A stretch of 64,000 nucleotides of DNA from Sphingomonas sp. M1-B02 (GTDB lineage: Bacteria > Pseudomonadota > Alphaproteobacteria > Sphingomonadales > Sphingomonadaceae): the NCBI RefSeq assembly GCF_026167525.1, contig NZ_CP110679.1, positions 1,612,001-1,676,000 of the forward strand. The letters are read 5' to 3'. The position numbers and the translations under genes are program-made. Position 1 is the first letter of the stretch, and the number at the start of each line of letters is the position of its first letter. The notes beneath the pieces were generated by a model that saw nothing but the letters and a program-made list of their open reading frames with translations, was not told the origin of the DNA and did not search any database. Below are positions 46,574 to 55,787 of this stretch, piece by piece.

Positions 46574-48901
46574 CTACGCTGCGTCTTGGAAAGATCGCGT
46601 CAGAAGGTCGACGAGTTCGCCAGCAGGCACTGGCTTGCTGACCAAATAGCCCTGAACCATATCGCACCCGATCGACCGCAGGAATGCGAGGCAGGGCGCA
46701 TCCTCGACCCCTTCCGCGACGACTTTGAGACCCAGCTCGTGCGCAAGGTTCACGGTAGAACGTACGAGCACGCCATCCCCTCGATTTTCGTGAGCATACT
46801 GGACGAAACTCCGGTCGATCTTCAGTTCGTCGAGCGGCAGCTCCTTAAGGTAGTTGAGCGTAGACTGCCCCGTGCCGTAATCGTCCATTGAGATTGCGAT
46901 CCCGAGCTGTTTGAACGAAGCCAGAGCCTCGGCGGCGCCCGCCGGGTCGCTCATCGCCGCTGATTCGGTGATTTCGAACGTCAAGACATCCGGCGCAATG
47001 CCGCTCCTCTCTACAAGTTCGCGCAGCTTCTCGATGAACTCCGCCGAGATCAGAAGCTTGGCCGAAAGGTTGACTGCACCGGTGATGCTATGGCCGGACG
47101 ACTTCCAGAGCTGAAGATCGCTGATCGTCTGCTGCAGGACGTGCAGTGTCAGCCCGGCAATGCGATCATTGCGCTCGGCCAGCGGGATGAATAGATCGGG
47201 CCGAAGAAAGCCGCGAGTGGGGTGGTGCCACCGCACCAACGCTTCCACGCTGGTGATCCGGTCGGTCTTGAGGTCGAGCTTTGGCTGATAGAGAACCTGA
47301 ATTTCGCCTCGGCCAAGGGCATCGTCGAGTTCGCCCAGAAGTGAAAGCTCCCGATCAACGGCCTCGTCCTCGCCGGCATCATGGAAATGCCAACCCGTCC
47401 CGTTGACGAGCGCGCGATCAGCAGCAAGCGTCGCATGGGCGACGATCCGATCGATGCGACTCTCCTGCGCCTCGGCAGCGAAGCCCAGCGCAAGGGTCAC
47501 GTCGACACGGCGCCCATTGACCTCCACCGGGCTCAGCATGGCCGTCCGCAGCGGACCGAGACGCGTCTCAAGTTGCTCTTCGTCATAAGAACGCCATGCG
47601 AGCACACGGTCTTCGATCCGGTAGATCGTGCTGCCTTCAGCCACGAGCGAGATGCGATCGCGGATGCGTCGAACAAGTTCGGTCGTCGCCGCGTCACCAA
47701 GGCCTGCCACCAACTTGTCGAAGTCCGCGATGCGCGCGGCCACAACGCCGGCGCCGCCATAGGTCTGCATTGCTTCCCGCAGCGCGTTGCGGTTCGGCAG
47801 ACCTGTTTCGGTATCGTGCGAGCGGCGATATTTGGCGGCAGCGATCATCCGCATGCCGCTGGCCGCCAGCGCGGCGACCGCTATTGCCAACAATGCGGGG
47901 ACGATGGGAAACGACCAATGTCCCATGCCATCCGCGAGCGTTGTACTGGCAAAGAGGATGACGGGTGCCGCGGCGATGCAGGCGCCCAGCTTGAGCCTCG
48001 TCGACTGAACTAGGATGAACCAGCAGAGCCCGAGCGAAAGCAACAGTGGGAGCTGCCAGCGCCCCTCGTGCGGGACGCCGCTCGCGAGGGTCTCCGCAGC
48101 AAGCGCCTGGATGACCACGCCCGGGACGACGCCATGGTTGGGCACGGGATAGCGATCCCCCATCTCTACGGCCGTCGCGCCGATCAACACGATCTTGCCG
48201 GCGATAGCGGCGTGATCGAAGGTGCCGTCGCGGACTTCGATAAAGCTGTGGCGCGGGATCGTCGCGGGATCGATCGCGAAGTCGATCGGGAAATCCTGTT
48301 CGGCGGCACCATTTACGCTGGCCATCATGGCGGATAGCGATGGACGGGGCACGCCGTCCGTCATCGTGCCAATCGGCGCGCGGCGCACATGGCCATCAGC
48401 ATCGGCAACGATGCTGACGGCAGCCAGCGTGGCATGTTCGCGTAGCTCGGGAATCGGCAGCGAGTCGGTCCAACCTTCACGCCCACCGCCCGCCTGCTGG
48501 CCGAAGGTCGGAAGCACCACCTTGCCGCCCGCGCGCTGCAGACTGGCAGCAAAAGCACGATCCTGTTCAGGATCCGACCTTGATGAGAAATCCACATCAA
48601 AGACGATTTGGGCGGCCCCGGCTGCCCGGAGCCGGTCAATTAGTTGTGCGTAATTGCTCCGCGGCCATGGCCAGCGGTTGATCGCGCCAATGCTCCGCGC
48701 ATCGATCTCGACAATGTGGATCTGACCGCTGGCACCATGATCGCGCACCTGCCAGCCGATTTGGCGAAGGCTCCGCTCGAGGCCGGTGCCTATGCCGCTG
48801 CTGCCGGCAAGCATGCCGACCAGGCAGCACGATGCAAGCACGATAAAGCGCCGGTGGCGGTTCAACTTCCCCGCCAAGATATTCCAAGAATGCACCATCA
48901 A
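46574..48901 (-). CDS. CHASE2 - degenerate GGDEF - EAL phosphodiesterase
   Basis: A 775-residue membrane protein. Order of domains: one membrane segment (about 18-35), periplasmic CHASE2 (about 40-285; VEIDARSIGAINRWPWPRSNYAQLID, GKIVLIGATAVEMGDRYPVPN), three membrane segments (about 285-355), a GGDEF domain that keeps TGLPNRNALREAM but lacks the GGDEF motif (RIEDRVLAW), and a C-terminal EAL domain. The EAL catalytic set is complete: EALVRW, NLSAKLL, FEITES, MDDYGTGQSTLNYL, LKIDRSF, AEGVED and QGYL. It should hydrolyse cyclic di-GMP in response to a periplasmic cue. It follows the FecR gene on the same strand, and this pairing is typical for CHASE2 proteins. Confidence 0.9.
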   Translation of the reverse strand: MMVHSWNILAGKLNRHRRFIVLASCCLVGMLAGSSGIGTGLERSLRQIGWQVRDHGASGQIHIVEIDARSIGAINRWPWPRSNYAQLIDRLRAAGAAQIVFDVDFSSRSDPEQDRAFAASLQRAGGKVVLPTFGQQAGGGREGWTDSLPIPELREHATLAAVSIVADADGHVRRAPIGTMTDGVPRPSLSAMMASVNGAAEQDFPIDFAIDPATIPRHSFIEVRDGTFDHAAIAGKIVLIGATAVEMGDRYPVPNHGVVPGVVIQALAAETLASGVPHEGRWQLPLLLSLGLCWFILVQSTRLKLGACIAAAPVILFASTTLADGMGHWSFPIVPALLAIAVAALAASGMRMIAAAKYRRSHDTETGLPNRNALREAMQTYGGAGVVAARIADFDKLVAGLGDAATTELVRRIRDRISLVAEGSTIYRIEDRVLAWRSYDEEQLETRLGPLRTAMLSPVEVNGRRVDVTLALGFAAEAQESRIDRIVAHATLAADRALVNGTGWHFHDAGEDEAVDRELSLLGELDDALGRGEIQVLYQPKLDLKTDRITSVEALVRWHHPTRGFLRPDLFIPLAERNDRIAGLTLHVLQQTISDLQLWKSSGHSITGAVNLSAKLLISAEFIEKLRELVERSGIAPDVLTFEITESAAMSDPAGAAEALASFKQLGIAISMDDYGTGQSTLNYLKELPLDELKIDRSFVQYAHENRGDGVLVRSTVNLAHELGLKVVAEGVEDAPCLAFLRSIGCDMVQGYLVSKPVPAGELVDLLTRSFQDAA

Positions 48902-48973
48902 TGCATCGGCTTACGCGCGCACGCCTAACGCGGCGTCAACGGCTCACTGAAATTACCGCTTCTTCAGGGACGC

Positions 48974-50890
48974 TCAATCGTCGTCGTCGCCTTCCCTCTT
49001 GCTCTCGTCCCTATGGCCCTTATCGTCGTCATCACCTTTCGCCGCCTTGTCGGCTGCGTCCTTGGCAACCTTGTCGGCGTCCTTCACAGCCTTGGCGTCT
49101 TCCATCGCTGCCTTGTCGGCTGCGTCCCTGGCTTCCTTGGCAACCTTGTCGGCGGCGTCCTTCGACGCCTTAGCGTCGTCCATGGCTGCCTTGTCTGCGG
49201 TATCCTTTGCGTCCTTCGCCGCCTTGTCGATCGCGTCGGCAGCATCCTTGGCTGCCTTGTCTGTGGCGGCAGCGGCATCTTTTGCCGCCCTGGCTTCGTC
49301 CATTGTCGTCTTATCTGAGGCTTCCTTTGCGTCCTTCGTTGTCCTGTCCGAGACGGCGTCGGCAGCGTCCTTTGCAGGCTTGTCCTTCGCGTCCGGCGAG
49401 CCCGTCTCGGGCTTGAGGTCATTCTTGGACCCCTTGTCCACGGCGTCGGCCGCGTCCTTCGCGGGCTTGTCCTTCGCGTCCGGCGAGCCCGTCTCGGGCT
49501 TGAGATCGTTCTTCGCCCCCTTGTCCACGGCGTCGGCCGCGTCTTTCGCAGGCTTGTCCTTCGCATCCGGCGCGCCCGTCTCGGGCTTGACCTCGTCCTT
49601 AGGGCTCTTGTCCGCGGCGTCGGCCGGGTCCTTCGCAGGCTTTTCCTTCGCGTCCGGCGCGCCCGTCTCGGGCTTGACCTCGTCCTTGGGGCTCTTGTCC
49701 GCGGCGTCGGCCGGGTCCTTCGCGGGCTTGTCCGGCGCATCCGGCGCGCGCTTGTCCGTCGCGTCCGGCGCGGCCGTTTCGAGCTCGACGTCGTCCCTGG
49801 GGCCTTTGCCGGCGATCACCGGCCCCGCCGGCCTCCCATTCTCAGAGCCCGTGGAGCCGGGAAGCATGCGAAACTCCTCGGGCCGACCCGGGCCATTGTC
49901 CGCAGCAGTGAGTTCGACTACGAACGATCCGTCCGAAGTCGCAGCCCTTACGATCGGGGTCCGTGGCGTTTCTACGACGCCTTCAGCGGGAGGGGTCGGG
50001 CTTACGGCGTTGCTCCCTGGTCCGCCGGTATATTCAGTCGTGGCTATCTCAAGGCTTGCGAGTTGCACGGCTGAGGTGCCGCGCACTAGGCCACCGGTGA
50101 CTTCGCCCAGGTCAACGGGTTTGCCTACGATCGCCTCAGTGATGATTGCGGGCTCGGTCGCTGCCACGGCCATTTCGCTCCCGATGGGAGCCGGATCCTC
50201 GACGGCGGTTTGCGGCGGCGTTGGCTCTGCTCCCTCCGGGCCGTCGCTGGGCGCGCTTGACCCAGGTGGTGCTGCGGGGACCGGTCCCTGCGCCGGAGCG
50301 ATCGGCCGTTGCGGCGAATCGATCGTTCGCGTGTTCTGACCCTGTACGGTCAATCGGAAGAGATCGTTGGCGATGACGCTGGCAACGATGCCCGGCCGGA
50401 TCAGTTCGCTCGCGCCGCCGTCGTTGGTCGACGTCTCGACCGCGCCTTCGACAACCTGGAGTGATGCGCCCTGCCCGGTCACGGTGATGGAAAAGGTAGT
50501 CCCCTTCACCACTGCCGCCAAATAAGGAGTGCGGACGCCGAAATGCGGGTCTGGCTTTTTCTCGATCTTGAAAACGGCATTGCCCCACTCTTGAAGGAGC
50601 TGGAACACGCCGCGGGCCTGTTCGGCGGCGGGAACTCGGATGCGGCTGTTGGCGGAAACCGTGACGAAGTCGCGACCCTTAACAAGGACCGCCCGCGCAT
50701 CTGGCCCGGTGGAGATCACGGCGCCTTCGGGCACAACCGTCCCACGCTTCGCGACACGATCTCCCTTGCCATCGCGGACGACGACCTGCCCCGACGCTTC
50801 GCTGACGCTCCAATCTGCCGTCTGGGCGACCGCAGCGTTCGCAAGGAGTAAACACAGAATGCTGCTCGGCAGCTTAAACAACCAGTTCAT
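48974..50890 (-). CDS. FecR domain protein with long Lys/Asp/Ala repeat tail
   Basis: A 638-residue secreted protein from ATG 50890 (the frame extends to 50929). After a signal peptide (ending AAVAQT) comes a FecR domain, about residues 30-165: GQVVVRDGKGDR, GTVVPEGAVISTGPDARAVLV, SANSRIRVP and VKGTTFSITVTGQGASLQVVEGAVE. A Pro-rich middle follows. From about residue 380 the protein is repetitive: four and a half 29-residue units (DAKDKPAKDAADAVDKG type), then shorter KDAADKA units resembling LEA-type helices, ending in an acidic GDDDD tail. The tail probably forms charged helices or is disordered. Here FecR is not beside a TonB receptor but beside a CHASE2-EAL gene and a TpsB-like gene. Confidence 0.85.
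   Translation of the reverse strand: MNWLFKLPSSILCLLLANAAVAQTADWSVSEASGQVVVRDGKGDRVAKRGTVVPEGAVISTGPDARAVLVKGRDFVTVSANSRIRVPAAEQARGVFQLLQEWGNAVFKIEKKPDPHFGVRTPYLAAVVKGTTFSITVTGQGASLQVVEGAVETSTNDGGASELIRPGIVASVIANDLFRLTVQGQNTRTIDSPQRPIAPAQGPVPAAPPGSSAPSDGPEGAEPTPPQTAVEDPAPIGSEMAVAATEPAIITEAIVGKPVDLGEVTGGLVRGTSAVQLASLEIATTEYTGGPGSNAVSPTPPAEGVVETPRTPIVRAATSDGSFVVELTAADNGPGRPEEFRMLPGSTGSENGRPAGPVIAGKGPRDDVELETAAPDATDKRAPDAPDKPAKDPADAADKSPKDEVKPETGAPDAKEKPAKDPADAADKSPKDEVKPETGAPDAKDKPAKDAADAVDKGAKNDLKPETGSPDAKDKPAKDAADAVDKGSKNDLKPETGSPDAKDKPAKDAADAVSDRTTKDAKEASDKTTMDEARAAKDAAAATDKAAKDAADAIDKAAKDAKDTADKAAMDDAKASKDAADKVAKEARDAADKAAMEDAKAVKDADKVAKDAADKAAKGDDDDKGHRDESKREGDDDD
49370..49740 (-). repeat. 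87-base coding tandem repeat in the FecR gene
   Basis: Four full units and part of a fifth, each 87 bases (29 residues), lie head to tail in frame. The two middle pairs differ at few positions, so recent duplication or gene conversion is likely. The length is a multiple of three, so copy change would keep the frame. Confidence 0.85.
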
Positions 50891-51028
50891 GATGAGATTC
50901 CCGCCATTCTTATGGTCGGGATAAACCACAGGGTCTTCCGATAATGTTCCTGAGCCTAGTTAATGGGCGTAAAATTTGATGAAATCGTAACGGCTTGGCC
51001 CGTAGCTCTCTGCGTTAGGGAGCAATCG

Positions 51029-52684
51029 ATGCGTAGCGCCACACAGCGCCTTTTCTATCTCGCGATACTGAGTGGCCTGGTGGCGACGCCCGCGGTGGGA
51101 CAACAGGTGCTCGACCGTGTCGATCCCGCCGCTATCGCACGCGAACGGCTGCCGCTCGAGAACAGCGCGCCGCCGCCCAAGCTGCGTGTGGAAGTGGAGG
51201 CGCCTGCGGCGCCCGTCGCCACGGTCGGTCCGCCAGTGCTGGTGGGCGCCGTCCTTGTCCACGGTCTTCGAGTGCTGACGCCAGGCGACTTCGCCGACAT
51301 CGTCACGACCCGGATCGGGCGCACGCTTGACCCCGAGCAGCTAGCGGAACTGGCAAGCGCAGTCGGCGCGCGGGCGCGCGAGCGTGGACTGGCTTTCAGT
51401 TCTGCCTGGATCGAGCCGCAGGCCCTCGCCAATGGCATATTGACCATCTCGATTGATGAGGGCCAGATTGACGAAATCCAGATCGATGGCCCGAAGCAAC
51501 CTGCGGTGGAAGCGGCGTTGAAGCCGCTCGTCACTGGACGCCCCGCCCGCATATCGGAGGTGGAACGGCGCCTGCTGATCGCCGGGGATATTGATGGCGT
51601 ACTGGTCACCGGGAGCCGCTATGTGCGGGAGGGTGGACGGGGAATATTGGTCGTGCGTCTGCTCACCGACAGACTGTCCGCACGGATCGTCGCAACGAAC
51701 GACGGAAGCCGGCCGATCGGACCTGCTCAGATGCGCATCGACGTAGACATGAATGCGCTTTTTGCGTCCGACGATGCATTCACGGTAACCTATTCCACGA
51801 CGCCCCTGCAGCCGAACGAGCTGCAATATGCGCGCGCGCGTTATTCCAAGCGCATCAGCCGCGACGGCACTGAGATTGCACTCGTCGGATCCAGTTCCCT
51901 AGCTCACCCCGGTGCCTATATCGGCTATCTCGACATCCGCAGCCGCAGCTGGTTCGCTGGCATCGAGATGCTTCAGCCGCTGGCCCGCCGCCGCGCGGCG
52001 AGCCTGTGGATGCAAGGCGCGCTCGGCGTCCGCGATATCGCCCAGCGGCGCAGGGGCGATCTTGTGCGGCACGATCGGATCGTGGCCGCGCGGATATCCT
52101 TGTACGGCGCCAGCAGATTCGCAGGGGGCCGCTTACGCGTCAACGCCACCGTGTCGCGGGGCCTCGGCATATTGGGCGCTTCTGAGTTTGGCGATTCGCT
52201 GTCGTCACGGCGCGATGCAGGTGCCAGCTTCACCACTCTCTCCGCCTGGACCGACTGGACGCGAAGCTTGGGTGGCGATTTCAGCATGCGGCTCGCAGTC
52301 CAGAGCCAGCTCTCATCCAAGCCCTTGTTTTTCGCCGAGGAGATCGGCATCGGCGGCACCGCTTTCGTGCGTGGCTATGACTGGAGTGAGCGCAGCGGCG
52401 ACCAGGGAGCCATGGGCTCGGTGGAATTTCGCTACGATTGGGCAAAGCCGTTTAGGTTACTCCGCAACCTTCAGCTCTACGGGTATTTCGATGGGGGCGA
52501 AGTCACCAATCTCGCCGACGGGTACGGCGACGGCTCGCTTGCGTCGGGCGGCGGGGGCTTTCGCGCCGACATCTCCCGCAAGATGGACGCCAATCTCGAA
52601 GTCGCGGTTCCCCTCTCCGGCCCGCGCTACGATACGGACGACCGATCTCCGAAAATCAATGTCCGGCTCATCCGGACATTCTAA
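51029..52684 (+). CDS. TpsB-type outer-membrane transporter (ShlB/FhaC/HecB family)
   Basis: A 551-residue outer-membrane protein from ATG 51029, with AGGGAG upstream. The signal peptide ends near AVGQQ. A Pro/Ala-rich segment is followed by a POTRA_2 domain (about residues 65-145; VGAVLVHGLRVLTPGDFADIV, DEGQIDEIQIDG) and a second POTRA-like part. The rest is a 16-strand-type barrel with the conserved loop motif GIGGTAFVRGYDW near residue 445 and a terminal INVRLIRTF with Phe at the end. Such proteins secrete one TpsA partner. No TpsA gene with a haemagglutination domain is visible here. It is divergent from the FecR gene across 138 bases. Confidence 0.9.
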   Translation: MRSATQRLFYLAILSGLVATPAVGQQVLDRVDPAAIARERLPLENSAPPPKLRVEVEAPAAPVATVGPPVLVGAVLVHGLRVLTPGDFADIVTTRIGRTLDPEQLAELASAVGARARERGLAFSSAWIEPQALANGILTISIDEGQIDEIQIDGPKQPAVEAALKPLVTGRPARISEVERRLLIAGDIDGVLVTGSRYVREGGRGILVVRLLTDRLSARIVATNDGSRPIGPAQMRIDVDMNALFASDDAFTVTYSTTPLQPNELQYARARYSKRISRDGTEIALVGSSSLAHPGAYIGYLDIRSRSWFAGIEMLQPLARRRAASLWMQGALGVRDIAQRRRGDLVRHDRIVAARISLYGASRFAGGRLRVNATVSRGLGILGASEFGDSLSSRRDAGASFTTLSAWTDWTRSLGGDFSMRLAVQSQLSSKPLFFAEEIGIGGTAFVRGYDWSERSGDQGAMGSVEFRYDWAKPFRLLRNLQLYGYFDGGEVTNLADGYGDGSLASGGGGFRADISRKMDANLEVAVPLSGPRYDTDDRSPKINVRLIRTF

Positions 52685-53688
52685 ATTCTATTGTTACCGA
52701 CCGTGGCAAGCTTTCGACCGCAGCAACGGGTTGGCGCGGGGTCAGCGGGGCGGTGAGCGATCTCGCAATGCATCTCGCGGAAGGGCCACCGGTGTTACCT
52801 CACAAGGCACGACCGGCGGGATATTGAGCCATCGTCCAACTCCGTGCGAGGCTATGCTGGCATCATGCCGCTTTCGAAAGGCGTGGAGACGGGCCATTGA
52901 GATCATGAAGGCGTTTTCAAAGTCGGCCACCCTTTGTAGCTCGCCCAAATTATGTCTGGTAACTATGCCGCCGCTTCGCACGGTGACGATGGATGGCGTC
53001 GCCATCAACCCCAATTGGCCGATTTCGCCTCCTTCACAGTATCATCCGCATCGACCAGTCGCTGGGCGCTCTACCGCTAAGGCAGGTCGCAGCTAGTCCA
53101 AGGGTACCGCGGCCCGATCGTTGGACCTTCCAGAACTCGGTAAGCAACCGCTGGTCGGCCACGAAGGATCGCAAGCGTAGAGCGCCAGTCGCACAGCAGG
53201 CTCACTTCCCAGCGATGCCCGATGTCGAGGCCATGCCATCCACCTGGCGAGCAGTACATAGCGACAGAAGGGCGCGGTTTGCCGGGGGTATTTTGTAAGT
53301 AGGGCTGAGCGCTCGGTAAGAGACGCCCAGCCCCAGGCCCGTAAAGCGGACGCCCTCGGATCAGATGCGACCATAAGACCATGATCAGTCCGAGACTATA
53401 ATTTATGTTGAGTTTTCGCACGGTTTCCGATTGGCGAAGTGGGTAAATGGGACAAGGCCTAAGCAGGCCCGATTTTTGTTGGGTGACGATCTCCAGGCAG
53501 GGCTCGCGAAATTCCGGATACTGTGCACGAATTTGCGTTAGCGACCTCGAGATTCTCATTCATTAGAGCGGCTCGATTCTCGCTTCCTAGGAAAATATAG
53601 TATGTTACCAATACTCATCGTCAGCGGGGAAACGGAGGCTGACGGCTAAGAGACAGACGGCGCTCTTCCGATATGGAAGGGTGCTGGA
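52685..53688. other. About 1 kb with no recognisable gene
   Basis: Minus frames of 90 codons (52742-53014) and 160 codons (53077-53559) are open but match no family I know and have poor start contexts. The stretch sits directly upstream of a pseudogene and looks decayed. Confidence 0.5.
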
Positions 53689-53930
53689 TGCTTTTCTTTT
53701 TCAACATGGCTGGTGCCGTTTATGATCCTGACCTTGAGGGGGTCGAACTTGCGAACATTTCCGATGCTCGGATTATGGCAGTCCAGTTCGCCGGCGAAAC
53801 CTTACGGGAAAGGCCGCAGCTGGTGTGATCAGGTGAGGAGTTCCGAGTCGAAGTAACGGACGCGGATCAGATCCTACTTTTTACGATTATCTCGTTAGGC
53901 ATCGACACGCCGGCCGGGAAAGGGAGATAG
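53689..53930 (+). pseudogene. DUF6894-like gene with frameshift and in-frame TGA
   Basis: GGAAGGG precedes ATG 53689, which opens MLFF before a T-run at 53698-53701. One extra T is needed to reach the family frame FNMAGAVYDPDLEGVELAN. This continues through FAGETLRERPQLV, hits TGA at 53826-53828 where relatives have Trp, and resumes GEEFRVEVTDADQILLFTIISLGIDTPAG to TAG 53928-53930. The layout matches small DUF6894 proteins, which are common in sphingomonads and have unknown function. Two independent lesions make this a pseudogene. Confidence 0.8.
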
Positions 53931-54262
53931 GGATTCGAACCTACCAGTCGGAATTTGCTTGGGTCGATCGGCCCGATCGGGTTTGATGGCGACGCAGACG
54001 CCGTGCAAATCGGTCAAGTCAGAGCGTGATAGCAGTCTCGATCTACTGCTTTCGGGCACATGAGCCATGTTGCGCGGTCCGGGTAACCGTTAGCAACTCC
54101 GGGGGCAGGCGGTTCGACTGAGGCCGGAGAATAATTTTACCTCTGCATCCGATTGTTTACGCTTGTTAATAATCCGCCACTGCCATGAGCCTATTGTTTC
54201 CGTGCTGGGGTTAAGGGCGGCTTCAGCCAAATCGGTCGCGGCTTCGCCTTGGGCGCTTCAAA
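53931..54262. other. Intergenic space, nothing recognised
   Basis: No gene is visible in these 332 bases. GGATTCGAACC at 53932-53942 recalls the T-arm of a minus-strand tRNA, but the rest does not fold as one. Confidence 0.5.
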
Positions 54263-54451
54263 ATGCACGAATCAAAAAACCACTACGATTACTACGTTGC
54301 TCGTGCATCAGCGTCGCACGCTAAGGCACAGCAATCCATGGATCCCCAGATTGCTGCGATCCATGCCGAATTCGCTGCTCGATACGATTTGTTGGTGGCT
54401 GACTTCGGCCCGAGGGACGATACCAGAGAGACAGGCTATCAGCCCGTGTGA
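54263..54451 (+). CDS. Small hypothetical protein
   Basis: A 62-residue hydrophilic protein (MHESKNHYDYYVARASASHAKAQ...). The pattern of Tyr followed by Ala-rich helix and AAIHAEFAARYDLLV resembles short conserved proteins seen in sphingomonad genomes, which have no known function. It overlaps the end of the convergent Crp/Fnr gene by 13 bases. Codon use is ordinary. Confidence 0.6.
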   Translation: MHESKNHYDYYVARASASHAKAQQSMDPQIAAIHAEFAARYDLLVADFGPRDDTRETGYQPV

Positions 54452-55194
54452 CGCAAACGCCGGTGGAGATAATTCTCGTCGAAACCGGCGATCTGGACCA
54501 GCTTGACCGGGTTCAGAATGATGACGCTGCCACGCTTGATTGCCATTGCGCCCGCCAACCGCAGTTCCTTCAGCACCCGGTTGATGTGGACCGCAGTCAT
54601 GCCTAGTGCGTCTGCAAGGACGACCTGAGAGAGCGGCAAGGCAAACTCACCATCGCCAGCCAGTCCGATGTTGCGCGCCCGCAGGTAAAGTTCACAGATT
54701 AGATGAGCCAGGCGTTCGGTGGAACTGCGCCTTCCCATACTGACGATCCAGGCCCGCATGATGCCTTCGTCCACGAGTTGGGCCAAATACATCGCCGATG
54801 CGATATTCGGATGGTCGCGCATTAACGCCTCCATCTCCGATCGGGATACCGTAGCTACCATTGCGGTGGTGACGGCTTGGATGCTGTGGTCCATCTCGGC
54901 CAACAACTTGATGTGCAGGTCGCAAGCATCGCCTGGCATCAGGAATGCCATGATCTGGCGCGCGCCGCTTGGCAGTATTTTATAGCGGCACACCCACCCT
55001 TCCAGCACCACAAACATGGGCCCGGTCTCATCACCTTCTCGGATAAGGTCCTGTCGAGCAACGTACCGGCGAGGACGGGCCGTGGCGGCTTCGAGCGCCG
55101 CGGCATCGGCCTCCGTCAAGTTGGCCAACCCACTCAGCTTCTGGACGAACGAGTTAGCCATAAGCCACTCTAACATATGATGTCTTGCAGACAT
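54439..55194 (-). CDS. Crp/Fnr family transcription regulator
   Basis: A protein of up to 251 residues. The cyclic-nucleotide-binding fold covers about residues 30-145 (REGDETGPMFVVLEGWVCRYKILPSGARQIMAFLMPGD), followed by a long dimer helix and a winged helix-turn-helix (LPLSQVVLADALGMTAVHINRVLKELRLAGAM). No Cys cluster for an iron-sulfur centre is present, so it is not an FNR oxygen sensor. The group resembles regulators next to two-component genes in sphingomonads. The start could be 55194, 55176 or 55161. The upstream region has the AT-rich near-palindrome CCAATATTGTTG near 55215, a possible operator. Confidence 0.88.
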   Translation of the reverse strand: MSARHHMLEWLMANSFVQKLSGLANLTEADAAALEAATARPRRYVARQDLIREGDETGPMFVVLEGWVCRYKILPSGARQIMAFLMPGDACDLHIKLLAEMDHSIQAVTTAMVATVSRSEMEALMRDHPNIASAMYLAQLVDEGIMRAWIVSMGRRSSTERLAHLICELYLRARNIGLAGDGEFALPLSQVVLADALGMTAVHINRVLKELRLAGAMAIKRGSVIILNPVKLVQIAGFDENYLHRRLRHTG

Positions 55195-55437
55195 ATTGAT
55201 GAATGTTATTGTCCAATATTGTTGTACATTGTGGTGATAGCTTGAGATTCGCTTAGCAAACGATCACCGTACACACGTCCCAGGCGTCGGCGGTGAGAGT
55301 CGATGTGCTCTCGCCTGAGGTAAAGGCGTAACGATGCCCATAATGTGGCGATCCTACGAAATATTGCTGGCCATAGCCGCATCGCTCAGGACCGATGGCG
55401 GGACCGACCCTATCTCGCCACGCTTGGTACTCTGATC

Positions 55438-55787
55438 ATGTGCCACGTGCTCATAATCCAAGATGAATGGCTGATCGCAGACTATCGTTCATACCTCGCA
55501 GAACGAGCAGGCGGAACGTCGATCGTAATCGTTTGCACAGAGGATGAGGCAGTCCTGTCCGCGCATGAGCGGCTTCCCGACATCATTCTTTCAGACGTTA
55601 ACCTCTTTGCTGGCACGGGCCCCATGCGGTCGAGACAATCCTCTCCGAACTGGGCAAAATCCCAGTCATTTTCATCACCGGAAACCCCGAGGCTTGCGAC
55701 CCGTGTGCGCCTCCCGGCGTTATACTGATCAAGCCGATCGACCCCGTGCACGTGATGGACGCATTCAAACGTCTGGCCCGCACTTAA
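55438..55787 (+). pseudogene. Frameshifted response regulator receiver gene
   Basis: The frame from ATG 55438 reads MCHVLIIQDEWLIADYRSYLAERA...LPDIILSDVNL, a receiver domain with the phosphoacceptor Asp in LSDVNL. At about 55622 it shifts: the correct sequence continues in another frame as AVETILSELGKIPVIFITGN (Thr switch) ... GVILIKPIDPVHVMDAFKRLART and ends at TAA 55785-55787, with the conserved Lys in IKP. One base is missing at GGCCCCATG. In the present sequence the product would lose its C-terminal half. Confidence 0.8.

Noticed and set aside
49370..49740. Regular repeats that might suggest a CRISPR array
   Set aside because: The 87-base units are contiguous coding repeats in frame, without spacers.
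48999..50339. 446-codon plus frame rich in Ala and Ser
   Set aside because: It is the antisense shadow of the FecR repeat gene and has no signal or domain.
53826..53828. TGA as selenocysteine codon
   Set aside because: Relatives have Trp here, no SECIS-like hairpin was seen after it, and the gene has a second lesion upstream.
53925..53950. Possible tRNA 3' end on the minus strand (GGTTCGAATCC)
   Set aside because: The T-arm stem does not pair well and no acceptor, D or anticodon arm could be found; at most a relic.
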